A stretch of 64,000 nt of DNA from Acidicapsa acidisoli. GTDB lineage: Bacteria > Acidobacteriota > Terriglobia > Terriglobales > Acidobacteriaceae. This document shows, piece by piece, positions 36,085 to 47,067 of the stretch (positions are counted from its first letter, which is position 1; the number at the start of each line of letters is the position of its first letter). The stretch covers positions 1,302,001 through 1,366,000 of the forward strand of contig NZ_JAGSYI010000002.1 of NCBI RefSeq assembly GCF_025685625.1, read 5' to 3'. Below the pieces are notes generated by a model. The model saw nothing but the letters and a program-made list of their open reading frames with translations, was not told the origin of the DNA and searched no databases. The translations under genes and the position numbers were made by a program.

Positions 36085-37269
36085 TCAGTTCGTGTAGAAC
36101 CGCACATAATCCACCAGCAGCGAAGCAGGAAAAGTAGTCGAAGCATTTGGATTTTTCGGCCAGTCTCCACCCACGGCCAGATTCACAAGCAGGAAGGCGC
36201 TATCGCCCGAATCAAACGGCCAAACTGCCCCGCTCAAGCGACTCAAACTCGCTGGATTCGTGTAGGTCACATACGGGCTGGCCGGATCATCGATGTAATA
36301 CGCCACTGAACCGGGCTTCCAGATCATGCCGTATGTGTGCCAGCCCGCCGCCGTCTGTCCCGCCGGAAAGTGATACAACGTGCCAAGTCCCACATCCCCG
36401 GTAAAGCCTGTCCCGTGCACGGAGCCCTCGTTCCAATCCGGCGTCAACGCAGCGTTGACCCGCTCCATGATGTCCATCTCGCCGCAGGCAGGCCAGTCCA
36501 CCGTGGCGATGTTATTGCCAAGCGTCCAGAACGCCGGCCAGTATCCCTGCCCCTCGGGGACCCAGATCTTCGCTTCCAGCCGCCCATACTGCAGGCTGAA
36601 CAATCCCTGCGTCTTCATCCGCGCCGAAGTGAAAACACCCGGCGCAGGCTGCCGCGCCACAACATGCAGATATCCGTCCGTGCCCACGTACGCGTTCGGA
36701 TTCGCCGGATCACAGGGCGCAGCGGTCGAGCCCCATGCACAGTAGTTCTCCAACTCGTGGTTGCCGAATCCGCTGTTCCCTGTGTCATACGTCCAGACCG
36801 CCGGGTCCGGCTGCTGATTCGAGCCCGTTGCATTCGTGAACTCATCGCTCCACACCAGTGTTCCCGAAGCAATGTCAGGCGCAAAAACCTTCGTCGCGAC
36901 CGCGCTGGGCTTGTCTCCCGTAAGCGTCGCATAGGCGTTGAGCGTCAGATTCGAAGCCACCAGAAACGGAGCCTCGTATACCGTAGAAGACGGAGTTGGC
37001 GCGCCGCCATCCACCGTGTAATGGATCGTCGCACCCGGCGTAGTACTGGCCAGGGAAACGATCTGCGCGCCCGCCTGCGCGGCCTTCGTCGTAATCGCCG
37101 GAGTCGCTACCTGAGCCTGCGCCGGAGTTACCGGCCCGGTCGAGTTCGAACCATCCAAACCACCCGATCCGCTTCCGCCTGCCCAAATCAATGCAGTCAG
37201 GAAAAGAGAAAGTCCACCCAAAAATCCGCCCAAGAGACCACCCGATCGTTCGCCCGTACCCATGCACAA
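36085..37269 (-). CDS. Glycoside hydrolase family 16 beta-glucanase with chitobiase-C-like domain
   Basis: The 394-residue protein has a membrane-active N-terminus (GLLGGFLGGLSLFLTALIW) serving as signal peptide or anchor, then a beta domain like the chitobiase/hexosaminidase C-terminal module (about residues 55-130: PGATIHYTVDGGAPTPSSTV). The GH16 jelly roll follows (about 135-394). Its catalytic motif is GEMDIMERV, with both glutamates flanking Asp. WSDEF and WPAFWTLG are also typical. Likely substrates are beta-1,3 or mixed-linkage glucans (laminarinase-type). It stands alone. Confidence 0.92.
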   Translation of the reverse strand: MCMGTGERSGGLLGGFLGGLSLFLTALIWAGGSGSGGLDGSNSTGPVTPAQAQVATPAITTKAAQAGAQIVSLASTTPGATIHYTVDGGAPTPSSTVYEAPFLVASNLTLNAYATLTGDKPSAVATKVFAPDIASGTLVWSDEFTNATGSNQQPDPAVWTYDTGNSGFGNHELENYCAWGSTAAPCDPANPNAYVGTDGYLHVVARQPAPGVFTSARMKTQGLFSLQYGRLEAKIWVPEGQGYWPAFWTLGNNIATVDWPACGEMDIMERVNAALTPDWNEGSVHGTGFTGDVGLGTLYHFPAGQTAAGWHTYGMIWKPGSVAYYIDDPASPYVTYTNPASLSRLSGAVWPFDSGDSAFLLVNLAVGGDWPKNPNASTTFPASLLVDYVRFYTN

Positions 37270-37388
37270 GCGTTAGTATGCACCGAAAGGACTCTCGCGG
37301 CGCACCCTCAGCCCTTGTAGCATCGGCCAGCGACGCCAGTCAAACGATTGATCTAAATCTACCCAGACCAGCCCTGATCTGTCCGGAC

Positions 37389-38438
37389 CTACCCGGCCAA
37401 TGAGGAATCTCCCTCAGTCTCAGGGAAATACTGCCGAAAGGCCAGTTGCACCCGTTCACTCTTCGACCGAGCGACTGCCTGCTCCACCCGCGCCCGCACA
37501 GTTGGCGAAGTATGCACCCGGCTGATCGCCTCCAGCGCCGAAGCAGCCTGCCGAACATCCTTTTCAATGACGCCGAGCAGGAAATCCATCGCTTCCGGCA
37601 GGCGGGTCAGCACAATTGCCTGATCCAGAACCGATCCAAACCACGTGTCCGCTCCCATGCGCCGACGATCGATCAGCGCTGTCAAAGCCGCCGATTCGTG
37701 AGTCTCCGCCAAGGCGTACGCCGCTTCTGCTGCCGCTTCTTCCGCGTCGTCAAGGAAGTCCGCAACCAGTGAGATCGTGCCCAGTTTGTCGTTGTGTTCC
37801 ATGCCCAGCAACGCCGAAAAACATGCCCCTAACACTTCCGGTTCTTCCTTGCGCATCAGAACCCTAAGTTTCAGGAGCAGCGCGGCAGTCGACCCGCCAA
37901 CCTGCCCTATGGCGCGTGCAGCTTCCATACGGACGGTCTTGTCCTGATCGAGCAAAGGCTCCAGCAGAATATTCAACAAGGCAATTTCGCTCAGATCATG
38001 GCACCCTACGAGCGCCTGTGCGCAGGTTGAGCGCAGCGCGCCAGCCGTATCGGAGTGGCCACCCCAGACCGGCTCCTCCTGCGTGTGCCGCAACCCTTGT
38101 AAATACACCGTTGCATCGCAACACTTCAACTTGACCAGCGCCTTGACGAGCGCATTCTTTGCCCAGCACTGAGGATCGCTTTTCACCGCGTCGGAAAAGA
38201 AGCGCTCGAAGGCCGACAGCACATCCGGCAGTAAATCCACCAGTTCGTGATCGGCGACGATCTTGGCCGCCTTCGCTACAAGGTAGTTATTCTCACTTGT
38301 GAGGGCATGTTTAACTCTTGCGACTCCCTCTCGATCCGGAACCCGCCCGCTCATCGCTTCGAGCTGGGCGAGCTCGCGCTCAAATGACCGGTTGACAGGC
38401 ATGCGAGCCCCGGTGCGGCTGATTGCTGCCTTTAGCAT
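37389..38438 (-). CDS. HEAT-repeat protein
   Basis: The 349-residue, signal-less protein is almost entirely helical repeats of about 30-40 residues: AKAAKIVADHELVDLLPDVL, VRMEAARAIGQVGGSTAALL, EAAAEAAYALAETHESAALT and RQAASALEAISRVHTS. HEAT arrays are protein-binding scaffolds; no partner is suggested by the neighbours. The start could be ATG 38438 or the in-frame ATG at 38402. Confidence 0.8.
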   Translation of the reverse strand: MLKAAISRTGARMPVNRSFERELAQLEAMSGRVPDREGVARVKHALTSENNYLVAKAAKIVADHELVDLLPDVLSAFERFFSDAVKSDPQCWAKNALVKALVKLKCCDATVYLQGLRHTQEEPVWGGHSDTAGALRSTCAQALVGCHDLSEIALLNILLEPLLDQDKTVRMEAARAIGQVGGSTAALLLKLRVLMRKEEPEVLGACFSALLGMEHNDKLGTISLVADFLDDAEEAAAEAAYALAETHESAALTALIDRRRMGADTWFGSVLDQAIVLTRLPEAMDFLLGVIEKDVRQAASALEAISRVHTSPTVRARVEQAVARSKSERVQLAFRQYFPETEGDSSLAG

Positions 38439-38908
38439 GATCGATCTTTACCCCTTTTCTTCCGAACACCCTATCCCCGGCTCCGGAACTTCACGCCCCG
38501 AGTACTTTGCCTGCAAATGAATCACTTATATTGCGTTCTTACTTCTTACTCTGTTCCGGTCCGAAGGATAACTCTCCGGTCAATCCGGCCAATCGCGCGC
38601 CCAATTTACCTCTCGGCTCCAGCATACTGAGCTTGATTTTCCAAATCGGTACACTCCGGATATCAAAAGAGTAACCCTAACCAGGGTACTTATGGTGAAA
38701 AAGATTAGTTACCCCGTCCGAATCGTTTTCTCAATTCCCAAAAGTAACCGCGCCCATTTGTGAACTTACTCGGACTATGCCGTCACCGCCCCGACGAAGA
38801 GCCCATGCAATCAATGGCATCAAGTGCAATCCACGCCTCAAAGAGCTTCTGCGTGTTTCGATGCATATTTGGGGGCTGGACGTCTAGCCAATAGATAACG
38901 TACTTAGG
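38439..38908. other. Non-coding stretch between the HEAT-repeat and metH genes
   Basis: No credible gene is visible. The stretch contains an interrupted palindrome, gtaaccct-aacc-agggtac (38671-38688), and two more gtaacc-like words on either strand near 38709 and 38744, which may be binding sites for a regulator of the HEAT-repeat gene. Confidence 0.4.
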
Positions 38909-41616
<2,708 letters not shown>

Positions 41617-41620
<4 letters not shown>

Positions 41621-42732
41621 GCGGCAACCTCATTCCGGCTCAACTGCCGCGGAGGCTGGCCCTCAAGCGCCCTGGCGATAGCCGCGATATGCTCAGGCGT
41701 GTTGCCGCAGCAGCCGCCGGCGATATTGATCAGCCCTCCCCGCGCAAACTCTCCGAGATAACGAGCCATGTCCTTCGGCCCAAGATCGAACCCAGTCTCC
41801 GATAGCGGATTCGGCAGACCGGCATTCGGGTAGCACGAAATCGCCACATCCGCCTTCTCCGAAAGCTCCTCCAGAAACGGATACATCAGATCCGGCCCAA
41901 GCGAGCAGTTGAGTCCCACCGAGAGCGGCTTCACATGCTGCACCGCGTTCCAGAAGGCCTCCGTGGTCTGCGCCGAGATCAGCGTCTCGCCGCCGCGCCC
42001 CACCGCCGCCGAAATCATCACCGGCAGATCCCTGCCGTTCGCCGCGTGACCATCCTCATCGAACACCTCGCGGATAGCCACAAGCGCCGCCTTGGCATTC
42101 AGCGAGTCGAAGATCGTCTCCACCAGCAGCAGGTCGACGCCACCGGCAATAAGCGCCCGCACCTGCTGAGCGTAGGCAGTCTTCACCTGATCGAAGGTCA
42201 CCACCCGGAAGCCTGCATCTTCAGCATCCGGCGAATTCGAGAGGGACACAGTCATTGGCCCAATCGCCCCAGCCACGAACCGTTGCACCCCGGTCGCGCT
42301 CCCGACACGATCCGCCCACTCCCGGCACTGCCGCGCCGACTGCTCATTGATCTCCCAGGCCAGATCGTCGAGAAACCGATCCTCGATGATCTTCTGGTAG
42401 AACGCAGGGTCTTTCCGGCCGCCATGCTCGCGCGGATCGTCCACAAAGAATTCGCTCTGGGTAATGCTTGTCGCGCCAAAGGTATTCGTCTCGATAATGT
42501 CCGCCCCAGCCTCCAGAAACCGGCGATGGATGTCGCAGATCATCGCCGGCTGCGTCAGCGAGAATAGGTCGCCGTTGTTCTTGAGATCCTTGGTCGAGTC
42601 CTTGAAACGCTCTCCCCGGATATCCGATTCCGTCATGCCATAGGTGCGGATCGTCGTGCCCATCGCACCATCAATGATGGCGATACGGCTCTCCATGATT
42701 TTCTGAAGCGGATGTTTATGCACTGTTTTCAT
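41617..42732 (-). CDS. metH: Methionine synthase, homocysteine-binding part (split MetH)
   Basis: The start at ATG 42732 follows aggaaga and gives a 371-residue homocysteine S-methyltransferase barrel. Features are [17 protein letters not shown] near the N-terminus, [13 protein letters not shown], and the zinc-binding cysteines of GLNCS and GGCCGN. The chain stops where single-chain MetH would enter its linker to the folate domain, and the next gene begins with that domain. The product methylates homocysteine using methyl-cobalamin carried by the partner. No SAM or B12 riboswitch was recognised in its leader. Confidence 0.93.
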
Positions 42733-42911
42733 ATTCTTCCTGATGACTCTTCCCTTTGACAGGTCGCAAGCAACGCTAATCGACCCGATTTCGCGTCTTC
42801 CTGACCGGCAAAAAAGTAAGTGGCTAACCTTCCAGAATATACGGCTCGTCAATTTCCCTGTACACGAGGTCACTGCGACACGGGGTCAAGGTTGCAATTT
42901 CCGCTCGAATA

Positions 42912-42926
42912 ATATAACTGTTATAT
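42912..42926 (+). promoter_or_regulatory. Palindromic operator before the BrnT-like toxin gene
   Basis: atataac-t-gttatat is a perfect 7+1+7 palindrome ending two bases before the toxin start codon. It overlaps the likely -10 region. Ribbon-helix-helix antitoxins autoregulate by binding such sites. Confidence 0.6.
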
Positions 42927-42928
42927 CA

Positions 42929-43685
42929 ATGCGGTTCGACTTCGACCCGACAAAGAGCCAGAAGTTAAGGTCAAATCCACAGCGCGGGATTGGCTTCGAA
43001 GAAGCGCAGGAGGTCTTCGTGCGTCCGTACTATCAGGATCAGCGGTCGGACGATCCGAGTCGCCGCAGTGCAAAATGCAGTGACATACCGTTCATTTCGT
43101 GCTTATCTACTTGGGCAGGAGGTAAAGAGAAGATGCGAAAACCCAATCATCGTATGGCAAGGACCGCAGCTCAGATGCTGCGTAGAGGGACATCAAAATG
43201 CCAAAGGCTTGCTGGTCGAGTTCTAGGTGAGCGTCGCACACGGCGTAGCTGAGTTCAACAAGCCAGCATTTGGACTGAAAAATACGAGAGGGAAAAACGT
43301 GGCTTGTGGATGCGGAGAGCGATTTCAGCGAGTATTCCCGGCAGTGAACAACTTTTCAGTGTATTTCGACGCAAGGCGCACAACCTTCCCCACGAGTTGG
43401 CGGTCGGACGAGTTAGCTGTGTGCCTCTCTTGCGGTGAAATTGTCGCTCATGTGCCAGACGCAGAATTGGAAGAACTCCGCCGTGATGCCGCTGGAGCCC
43501 GGTGAATAAGAGCGTCGGCCTTTCTAGACCGAGGCTTCGCATACCGCGCTATCGGATGGGTAGGACAGCGCTCGTGTTCGTTGGTTTTCGAAGTACGCGG
43601 GGACGGTGAAGGCGAGTTTTAGCACCTGGTAACGCTTTGGAAATCAACTCGGGAAGAACAGGAACTTTATGTCGAAAACACTTGA
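42929..43685 (+). pseudogene. brnT: BrnT-like toxin gene, interrupted by ~470 bp and carrying a nonsense codon
   Basis: An N-terminal fragment from ATG 42929 reads MRFDFDPTKSQKLRSNP, RGIGFEEAQEVFVRPYY and QRSDDPS, the start of a BrnT-family RNase-like toxin. The matching C-terminus resumes only near 43542 in another frame: YRAIGWVGQRS, then VFEVRGDGEGEF, a TAG at 43620 where Tyr or Phe is expected, then HLVTLWKSTREEQELYVENT and TGA at 43683. The last codons overlap the antitoxin ATG at 43669, as in intact brnTA pairs. About 470 bp of foreign sequence separate the halves, so the toxin is inactive. The family match is from memory of the family's motifs. Confidence 0.75.
43299..43505 (+). CDS. 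Small zinc-ribbon-like protein inside the broken toxin gene
   Basis: A GTG at 43299 preceded by gagaggga gives 68 residues. Two cysteine pairs, Cys3-x-Cys5 (ACGCGERF) and Cys42-x2-Cys45 (DELAVCLSCGEIVAHV), could bind one zinc, and a charged helix follows (PDAELEELRRDAAG). A longer frame without ribosome-binding site runs back to 43227. I do not recognise a named family. It lies wholly within the segment that splits brnT, so it is probably cargo of that insertion. Confidence 0.6.
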   Translation: MACGCGERFQRVFPAVNNFSVYFDARRTTFPTSWRSDELAVCLSCGEIVAHVPDAELEELRRDAAGAR

Positions 43686-43935
43686 TTCCCCAAAAACGAT
43701 GACTGCCGACGAGATCGCGGAGACGGCTGATAGAGGAGAGGACATCTCTCGCTTCTTCAAGGAACCAGGAAGGACGATGTCGCCAATTCAGCGCGTCAAT
43801 GTGGACTTTGCCTTGCCCATGCTTCAGGAGTTAGATCAGCAGGCGCAGGAGTTGAACATCAGCCGGCAGGCGGTTATCAAATCGCTGCTGCGGCAGGCGC
43901 TGGATCAGCACTATTTGGCGCGCAAGGCAGGGTAA
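43669..43935 (+). CDS. BrnA/CopG-like ribbon-helix-helix antitoxin
   Basis: The 88-residue protein has an N-terminal extension (ADEIAETADRGEDISRFF) thought to contact the toxin, then a ribbon-helix-helix DNA-binding domain: strand QRVNVDFALPMLQEL, helix DQQAQELNIS, helix RQAVIKSLLRQALDQHYL. Its ATG overlaps the end of the ruined toxin gene. It is intact although its partner is not, so it may now act only as a repressor or protect against a related toxin elsewhere. Confidence 0.8.
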   Translation: MSKTLDSPKTMTADEIAETADRGEDISRFFKEPGRTMSPIQRVNVDFALPMLQELDQQAQELNISRQAVIKSLLRQALDQHYLARKAG

Positions 43936-43973
43936 GTCAATCTCTACTGAGAGGAAGGCAATAATTACGTTGA

Positions 43974-44204
43974 CTAACCCAACTTTGGCCGCTTGAAGAC
44001 TGTGTGGAGTATCAGTGGATTGACTGGATTTTCCGCTGATTCCTCCGTCCACGCACTAGGAAGAAATCCAACCAACTCCCAGCCCTGTTCACCCACCCCA
44101 TTCAAATATGCATGGATGATTTCGATTGCATCTGGAGGACGGGCAGCGCTTTGCGTCTCCCACGTTGGCCTAATGGTCCTTATTTCGTAAACCCATTCGG
44201 TCAT
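43974..44204 (-). CDS. Small DUF4177-like protein
   Basis: The 76-residue product reads MTEWVYEIRTIR at the start, then NGVGEQGWELVGFLPSAW and HTVFKRPKLG. The pattern WEY/VYE ... LN-x-x-G-x-x-GWELV ... FKR is that of DUF4177-type small proteins, of unknown function. The ATG at 44204 follows gggga at good spacing; a TTG four codons earlier is an alternative. Its stop codon overlaps the left inverted repeat of the surrounding element, which suggests it belongs to that element. Confidence 0.65.
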   Translation of the reverse strand: MTEWVYEIRTIRPTWETQSAARPPDAIEIIHAYLNGVGEQGWELVGFLPSAWTEESAENPVNPLILHTVFKRPKLG

Positions 44205-44311
44205 CTGATTCCCCAAGAGTTGCTGCGCTTCCCGATGGAGCGCACATTAGTCATAATGAAGAAATCCCGCTGGGGGCGGGGTCCTCTATTCGCTGCTAAG
44301 ATACCACAAAT

Positions 44312-44635
44312 TCAATCCAACGTGTTAACCGTAGACCTTCGTTGGGAAACTGAATGGTTTAGTCCAGCGTTATACCTGTCGATGCGCGCATTTCTAAGAG
44401 CACAGAGTAAAGCAATGACATCGTTATAGCGATGTTTATGGTCATGCTCCACACCAGGCAGCCGGTGCGGAGGGTGCTTACCATCAAGGCAATCTTCGCC
44501 TGAAGGTCCCAAAGCGGCGCTCCTTTTCAATTCATCAGCCGCCCACGGAAGATCGTTTGCTAAATTAATGGCTCGCTGCCGAAGACTGGTTAATTCGTCC
44601 TCTGCCTTTTGGAGTTCTTCATCGGGATTCGTCAT
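44312..44635 (-). CDS. Hypothetical protein within the inverted-repeat unit
   Basis: From ATG 44635 the product has 107 residues. The first part is a likely amphipathic helix (DEELQKAEDELTSLRQRAINLA). The remainder contains a His-rich stretch (GKHPPHRLPGVEHDHKHRYND) and a second helix (VIALLCALRNARIDRY). No ribosome-binding site is clear and I recognise no family, so coding is only probable. Confidence 0.45.
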   Translation of the reverse strand: MTNPDEELQKAEDELTSLRQRAINLANDLPWAADELKRSAALGPSGEDCLDGKHPPHRLPGVEHDHKHRYNDVIALLCALRNARIDRYNAGLNHSVSQRRSTVNTLD

Positions 44636-44807
44636 GCACAGGCTTATACAGCCGCGCCTACCTAATGTCCAGCGATTCTGTGGCACCTTTTCCTTCAATC
44701 GAACCGGCGTGGTGCGCTAAATATATTTATGCTGACTCAATCGCTGATGCTTGGGCGAGTCAACGTAATTATTGCCGGGAGGAACGCAAGGATTAAACGA
44801 GCTAGGG

Positions 44808-45275
44808 CTACTTCGCCGTCAGCGCCGCCACCGGCACCAGCATTTCTTCCTTGCGCATCACCAGGTTGGTCGCGTTCAGGCTGGCCAGTTCAAAGCCGTG
44901 TCCATGCGTAATCGCATCCGTCGGGCAGGCCTCCACGCAGTAGCCGCAGAAGATGCACCGGTTGTAGTCGATATTGTAGGTCTTCGCGTAGCGCTCGCTG
45001 GACGAGATGCGCACTTCCTTCGTATTGTCCGCTGCCTCGATAAAGATGCAGTTCGAAGGGCACGCCGCCGCGCACAGGAAGCAGGCCACGCACTTTTCCA
45101 GGCCATTTTCATCCCGCTGCAACTCATGGGCGCCGCGGAAGCGCTGCTCGAACTTCGCTCCACGCAAGGGTCCTGGCCCGTCTGGATAATTCTCTACCTG
45201 CGTCGGCTCCAGCATCTCCTTGAAGGTGATGCTCATACCCTTGGCAATAGCTCCGATGTTGCGCACAATCGACAT
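44808..45275 (-). CDS. nuoI: NADH-quinone oxidoreductase subunit I (2x[4Fe-4S] ferredoxin)
   Basis: The start at ATG 45275 (MSIVRNIGAIAKGMSITF) gives 155 residues; the longer open frame upstream is not used. Two 4Fe-4S motifs are intact: CVACFLCAAACPSNCI and CIFCGYCVEACPTDAI. The N-terminal KGMSITFKEMLEPTQVENYP is typical of the Complex I subunit that passes electrons from NuoG to NuoB. No other nuo gene lies nearby, so this is a detached copy and could also serve another ferredoxin-type complex. Confidence 0.9.
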   Translation of the reverse strand: MSIVRNIGAIAKGMSITFKEMLEPTQVENYPDGPGPLRGAKFEQRFRGAHELQRDENGLEKCVACFLCAAACPSNCIFIEAADNTKEVRISSSERYAKTYNIDYNRCIFCGYCVEACPTDAITHGHGFELASLNATNLVMRKEEMLVPVAALTAK

Positions 45276-45312
45276 ACGCCCAGTATACGATGGAACCCGA
45301 GAGGGATTCATT

Positions 45313-45864
45313 ATGCGCAAGTTGATTTGGACCTCGGCTCTTTTCCCGGCTTTGGCCGTTCTGGCAATTCTGAGCCCGTCAGATTTACGCAGCCAGGCAC
45401 CCGCACAGCCCGCGGGCGAAATGAAGATGGACGCGCACTCCACCCCATCCACCTCACTCAAGATCACCTACGCTGGAAAATCCGAAGATTTCACTCCCGC
45501 GACCCTCGCCGCGCTGCCCCACACCACCATCACCGTCTACAACGAGCACGCCAAAGCCTCCCAGACGTACTCCGGCGTGCCGCTGAGCACACTGCTCGCC
45601 CGTCTCGGCGTCCCCGAAAAGCCCCGCGGCAAAGACTTCCGCCTCTACCTGCTCGCCGAGGGCACCGACGGCTATGGCGTGGTCTATTCCGTGGGCGAAG
45701 TTACACCGGACGTCCATGACGGCACTACCCTGGTCGCCGATACGCTGGATGGCAAACCCCTCGCCGACAACGGCCAGTTTCAGTTAGTGACCACCGGCGA
45801 AAAGCGCCCCGCGCGCTGGGTCCGCAACCTAGCTTCGATTCACGTACTCACCGCGCAGGAATAA
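45313..45864 (+). CDS. Secreted oxidoreductase molybdopterin-binding-domain-like protein
   Basis: The start at ATG 45313 follows gagaggga. A signal peptide (KLIWTSALFPALAVLAILS) precedes a compact domain with KITYAGKSEDFTPATLAAL, YSGVPLSTLLARLGVP, LLAEGTDGYGVVYSVGEV and a C-terminal RWVRNLASIHV. This matches the small SUOX-fold (molybdopterin-binding) domain, in which the body is kept but cofactor-binding Cys and Arg are often lost. No catalytic Cys is visible, so an enzymatic role is doubtful. Length is 183 residues. It is divergent from nuoI with a 37-bp gap. Confidence 0.7.
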   Translation: MRKLIWTSALFPALAVLAILSPSDLRSQAPAQPAGEMKMDAHSTPSTSLKITYAGKSEDFTPATLAALPHTTITVYNEHAKASQTYSGVPLSTLLARLGVPEKPRGKDFRLYLLAEGTDGYGVVYSVGEVTPDVHDGTTLVADTLDGKPLADNGQFQLVTTGEKRPARWVRNLASIHVLTAQE

Positions 45865-45868
45865 GCAA

Positions 45869-46819
45869 CTACTTCTTCGCCGGAGGCGGCAAAGACTGCC
45901 CACGGTTATTCGCCGGAGGAGTCGTCGTCGGCCGCCGCACCGGCCTCGTCTTCGCAGTCATCCCGATCAGCTCCCGGCAAATCGCCGAATCCTGCCCCCG
46001 CGCCAGCTCCGCCAACGCCGGATCAGCCTGTCCGGGATTCGCCTTGCACAATCGCTGCTCCATCTCCTCGGCATGGGGCGAACTCAGCCGCTGCGTCTGC
46101 TCCAGCCCGCTCCCGACGTCCACGCTGTACTCAAAGACATAATCCTCCGCCGGCTTGGTCTTCCCGTAGTCGTAATGGTTCCAGGTGGCCAGCACATCCC
46201 GCCCCGGGGGCTCCGTCAGCAGTCCGTACACCTGCGTCCGGACCACGCCGTCCACTGTTCCGCCGCTCCAGAGCGCCGCCGCCTGGTCGCCTCGCAGCCA
46301 GCGCGCCCGCCACGCATGATCCACGTAGTTGTAATACAGCGTCGTGAAAAAGGTTGAAGGCGCATCGCATCCCCAGCAGTCGTCATACACCAGCCCCAAT
46401 TCGGGCACCAACTGGCTCGCGCCGCCAAAAGTCGTCCAGTTCAAAATTCGCGGATTGACCCCATGCAGCAGTGGCTGCACCGCATGTTTCGACAGCGCAA
46501 TGCTCCAGACCGTAAACGTGTCGCCCGGCGGAGCCGACTGTGGCGTCGCCCGCAGCGAAGTCACCACCACCGCCGAATCCCACTGCACGCCAATCTCGCG
46601 GATCGCCGTCCACTTCTCCGCCGTCAGCTCCCGCGTCACCCACTGCACCATTGGAGCATCCTTGGAATCGTGAAAATCTACCCAGTGAAAAGCCTCTGCC
46701 CCGGTCTGCGCCATAACCGGACCGGCTGCAAATGCCAGAGCGCCAAATACAACCGCAGGCCATCGCAAAGGTCTCCAGGAAGCTGAGAGGCGCGCAATGA
46801 AATATCGAGGGAATGTCAT
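45869..46819 (-). CDS. Secreted protein of unknown function
   Basis: The start at ATG 46819 follows agaggccg and gives a signal peptide (WPAVVFGALAFAAGPVMAQ) in a 316-residue protein. The mature part is mainly beta with aromatic segments (FHWVDFHDSKDAPMVQWVTR, TTLYYNYVDHAWRARWL, LATWNHYDYGKTK) and two close cysteines (DDCWGCDAP). The C-terminus is Pro/Arg-rich and disordered. I recognise no family. Its end lies four bases from the stop of the convergent upstream gene. Confidence 0.65.
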   Translation of the reverse strand: MTFPRYFIARLSASWRPLRWPAVVFGALAFAAGPVMAQTGAEAFHWVDFHDSKDAPMVQWVTRELTAEKWTAIREIGVQWDSAVVVTSLRATPQSAPPGDTFTVWSIALSKHAVQPLLHGVNPRILNWTTFGGASQLVPELGLVYDDCWGCDAPSTFFTTLYYNYVDHAWRARWLRGDQAAALWSGGTVDGVVRTQVYGLLTEPPGRDVLATWNHYDYGKTKPAEDYVFEYSVDVGSGLEQTQRLSSPHAEEMEQRLCKANPGQADPALAELARGQDSAICRELIGMTAKTRPVRRPTTTPPANNRGQSLPPPAKK

Positions 46820-47067
46820 CGGCCTCTGCTGACTTGCGGATCGAGAGGCTCTACGCAGGAATTGGCGCAACCGAAACAATCGCATGAGTCTAGTATGCCC
46901 TGCCGCACGGCGTAGACACTACGCCAGGCCTTATCAAACCAGTATCGTCCCAGTATCCTCCGTACCGCTTCCAGCCGCCTCGCAAGCCAGTCTTCAAAAC
47001 AAAATGCACGCAGCTTTCTGAATTTCTTTGACAGTTTTACCCAGGCTGGAGTACTTTCCCCCATAAG

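Larger units (their letters stand above)
43957..44776. mobile_element. ~820-bp unit bounded by perfect 19-bp terminal inverted repeats
   Basis: ggcaataattacgttgact at 43957-43975 recurs as its exact reverse complement at 44758-44776. The match continues inward as nn-cccaa, giving about 26 bp with two mismatches. The word gaggaa is found outside both ends, adjacent on the left and two bases away on the right, so a target duplication is uncertain. There is no transposase inside, only two small minus-strand genes. This fits a non-autonomous transposon or cassette moved in trans. Confidence 0.65.

Noticed and set aside
38671-38760. gtaacc words as a possible iteron origin or CRISPR-like array
   Set aside because: Only three loose copies with irregular spacing; too few for iterons, and no spacers. 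No CRISPR array, tRNA or rRNA gene was recognised anywhere in the window.
42733-42928. Possible riboswitch in the metH leader
   Set aside because: Neither the SAM-I core nor a B12-box-like sequence could be found on the minus strand.
44808-45467. 219-residue version of NuoI
   Set aside because: The first 64 residues are antisense to the neighbouring secreted-protein gene and have no family match; NuoI starts at 45275.
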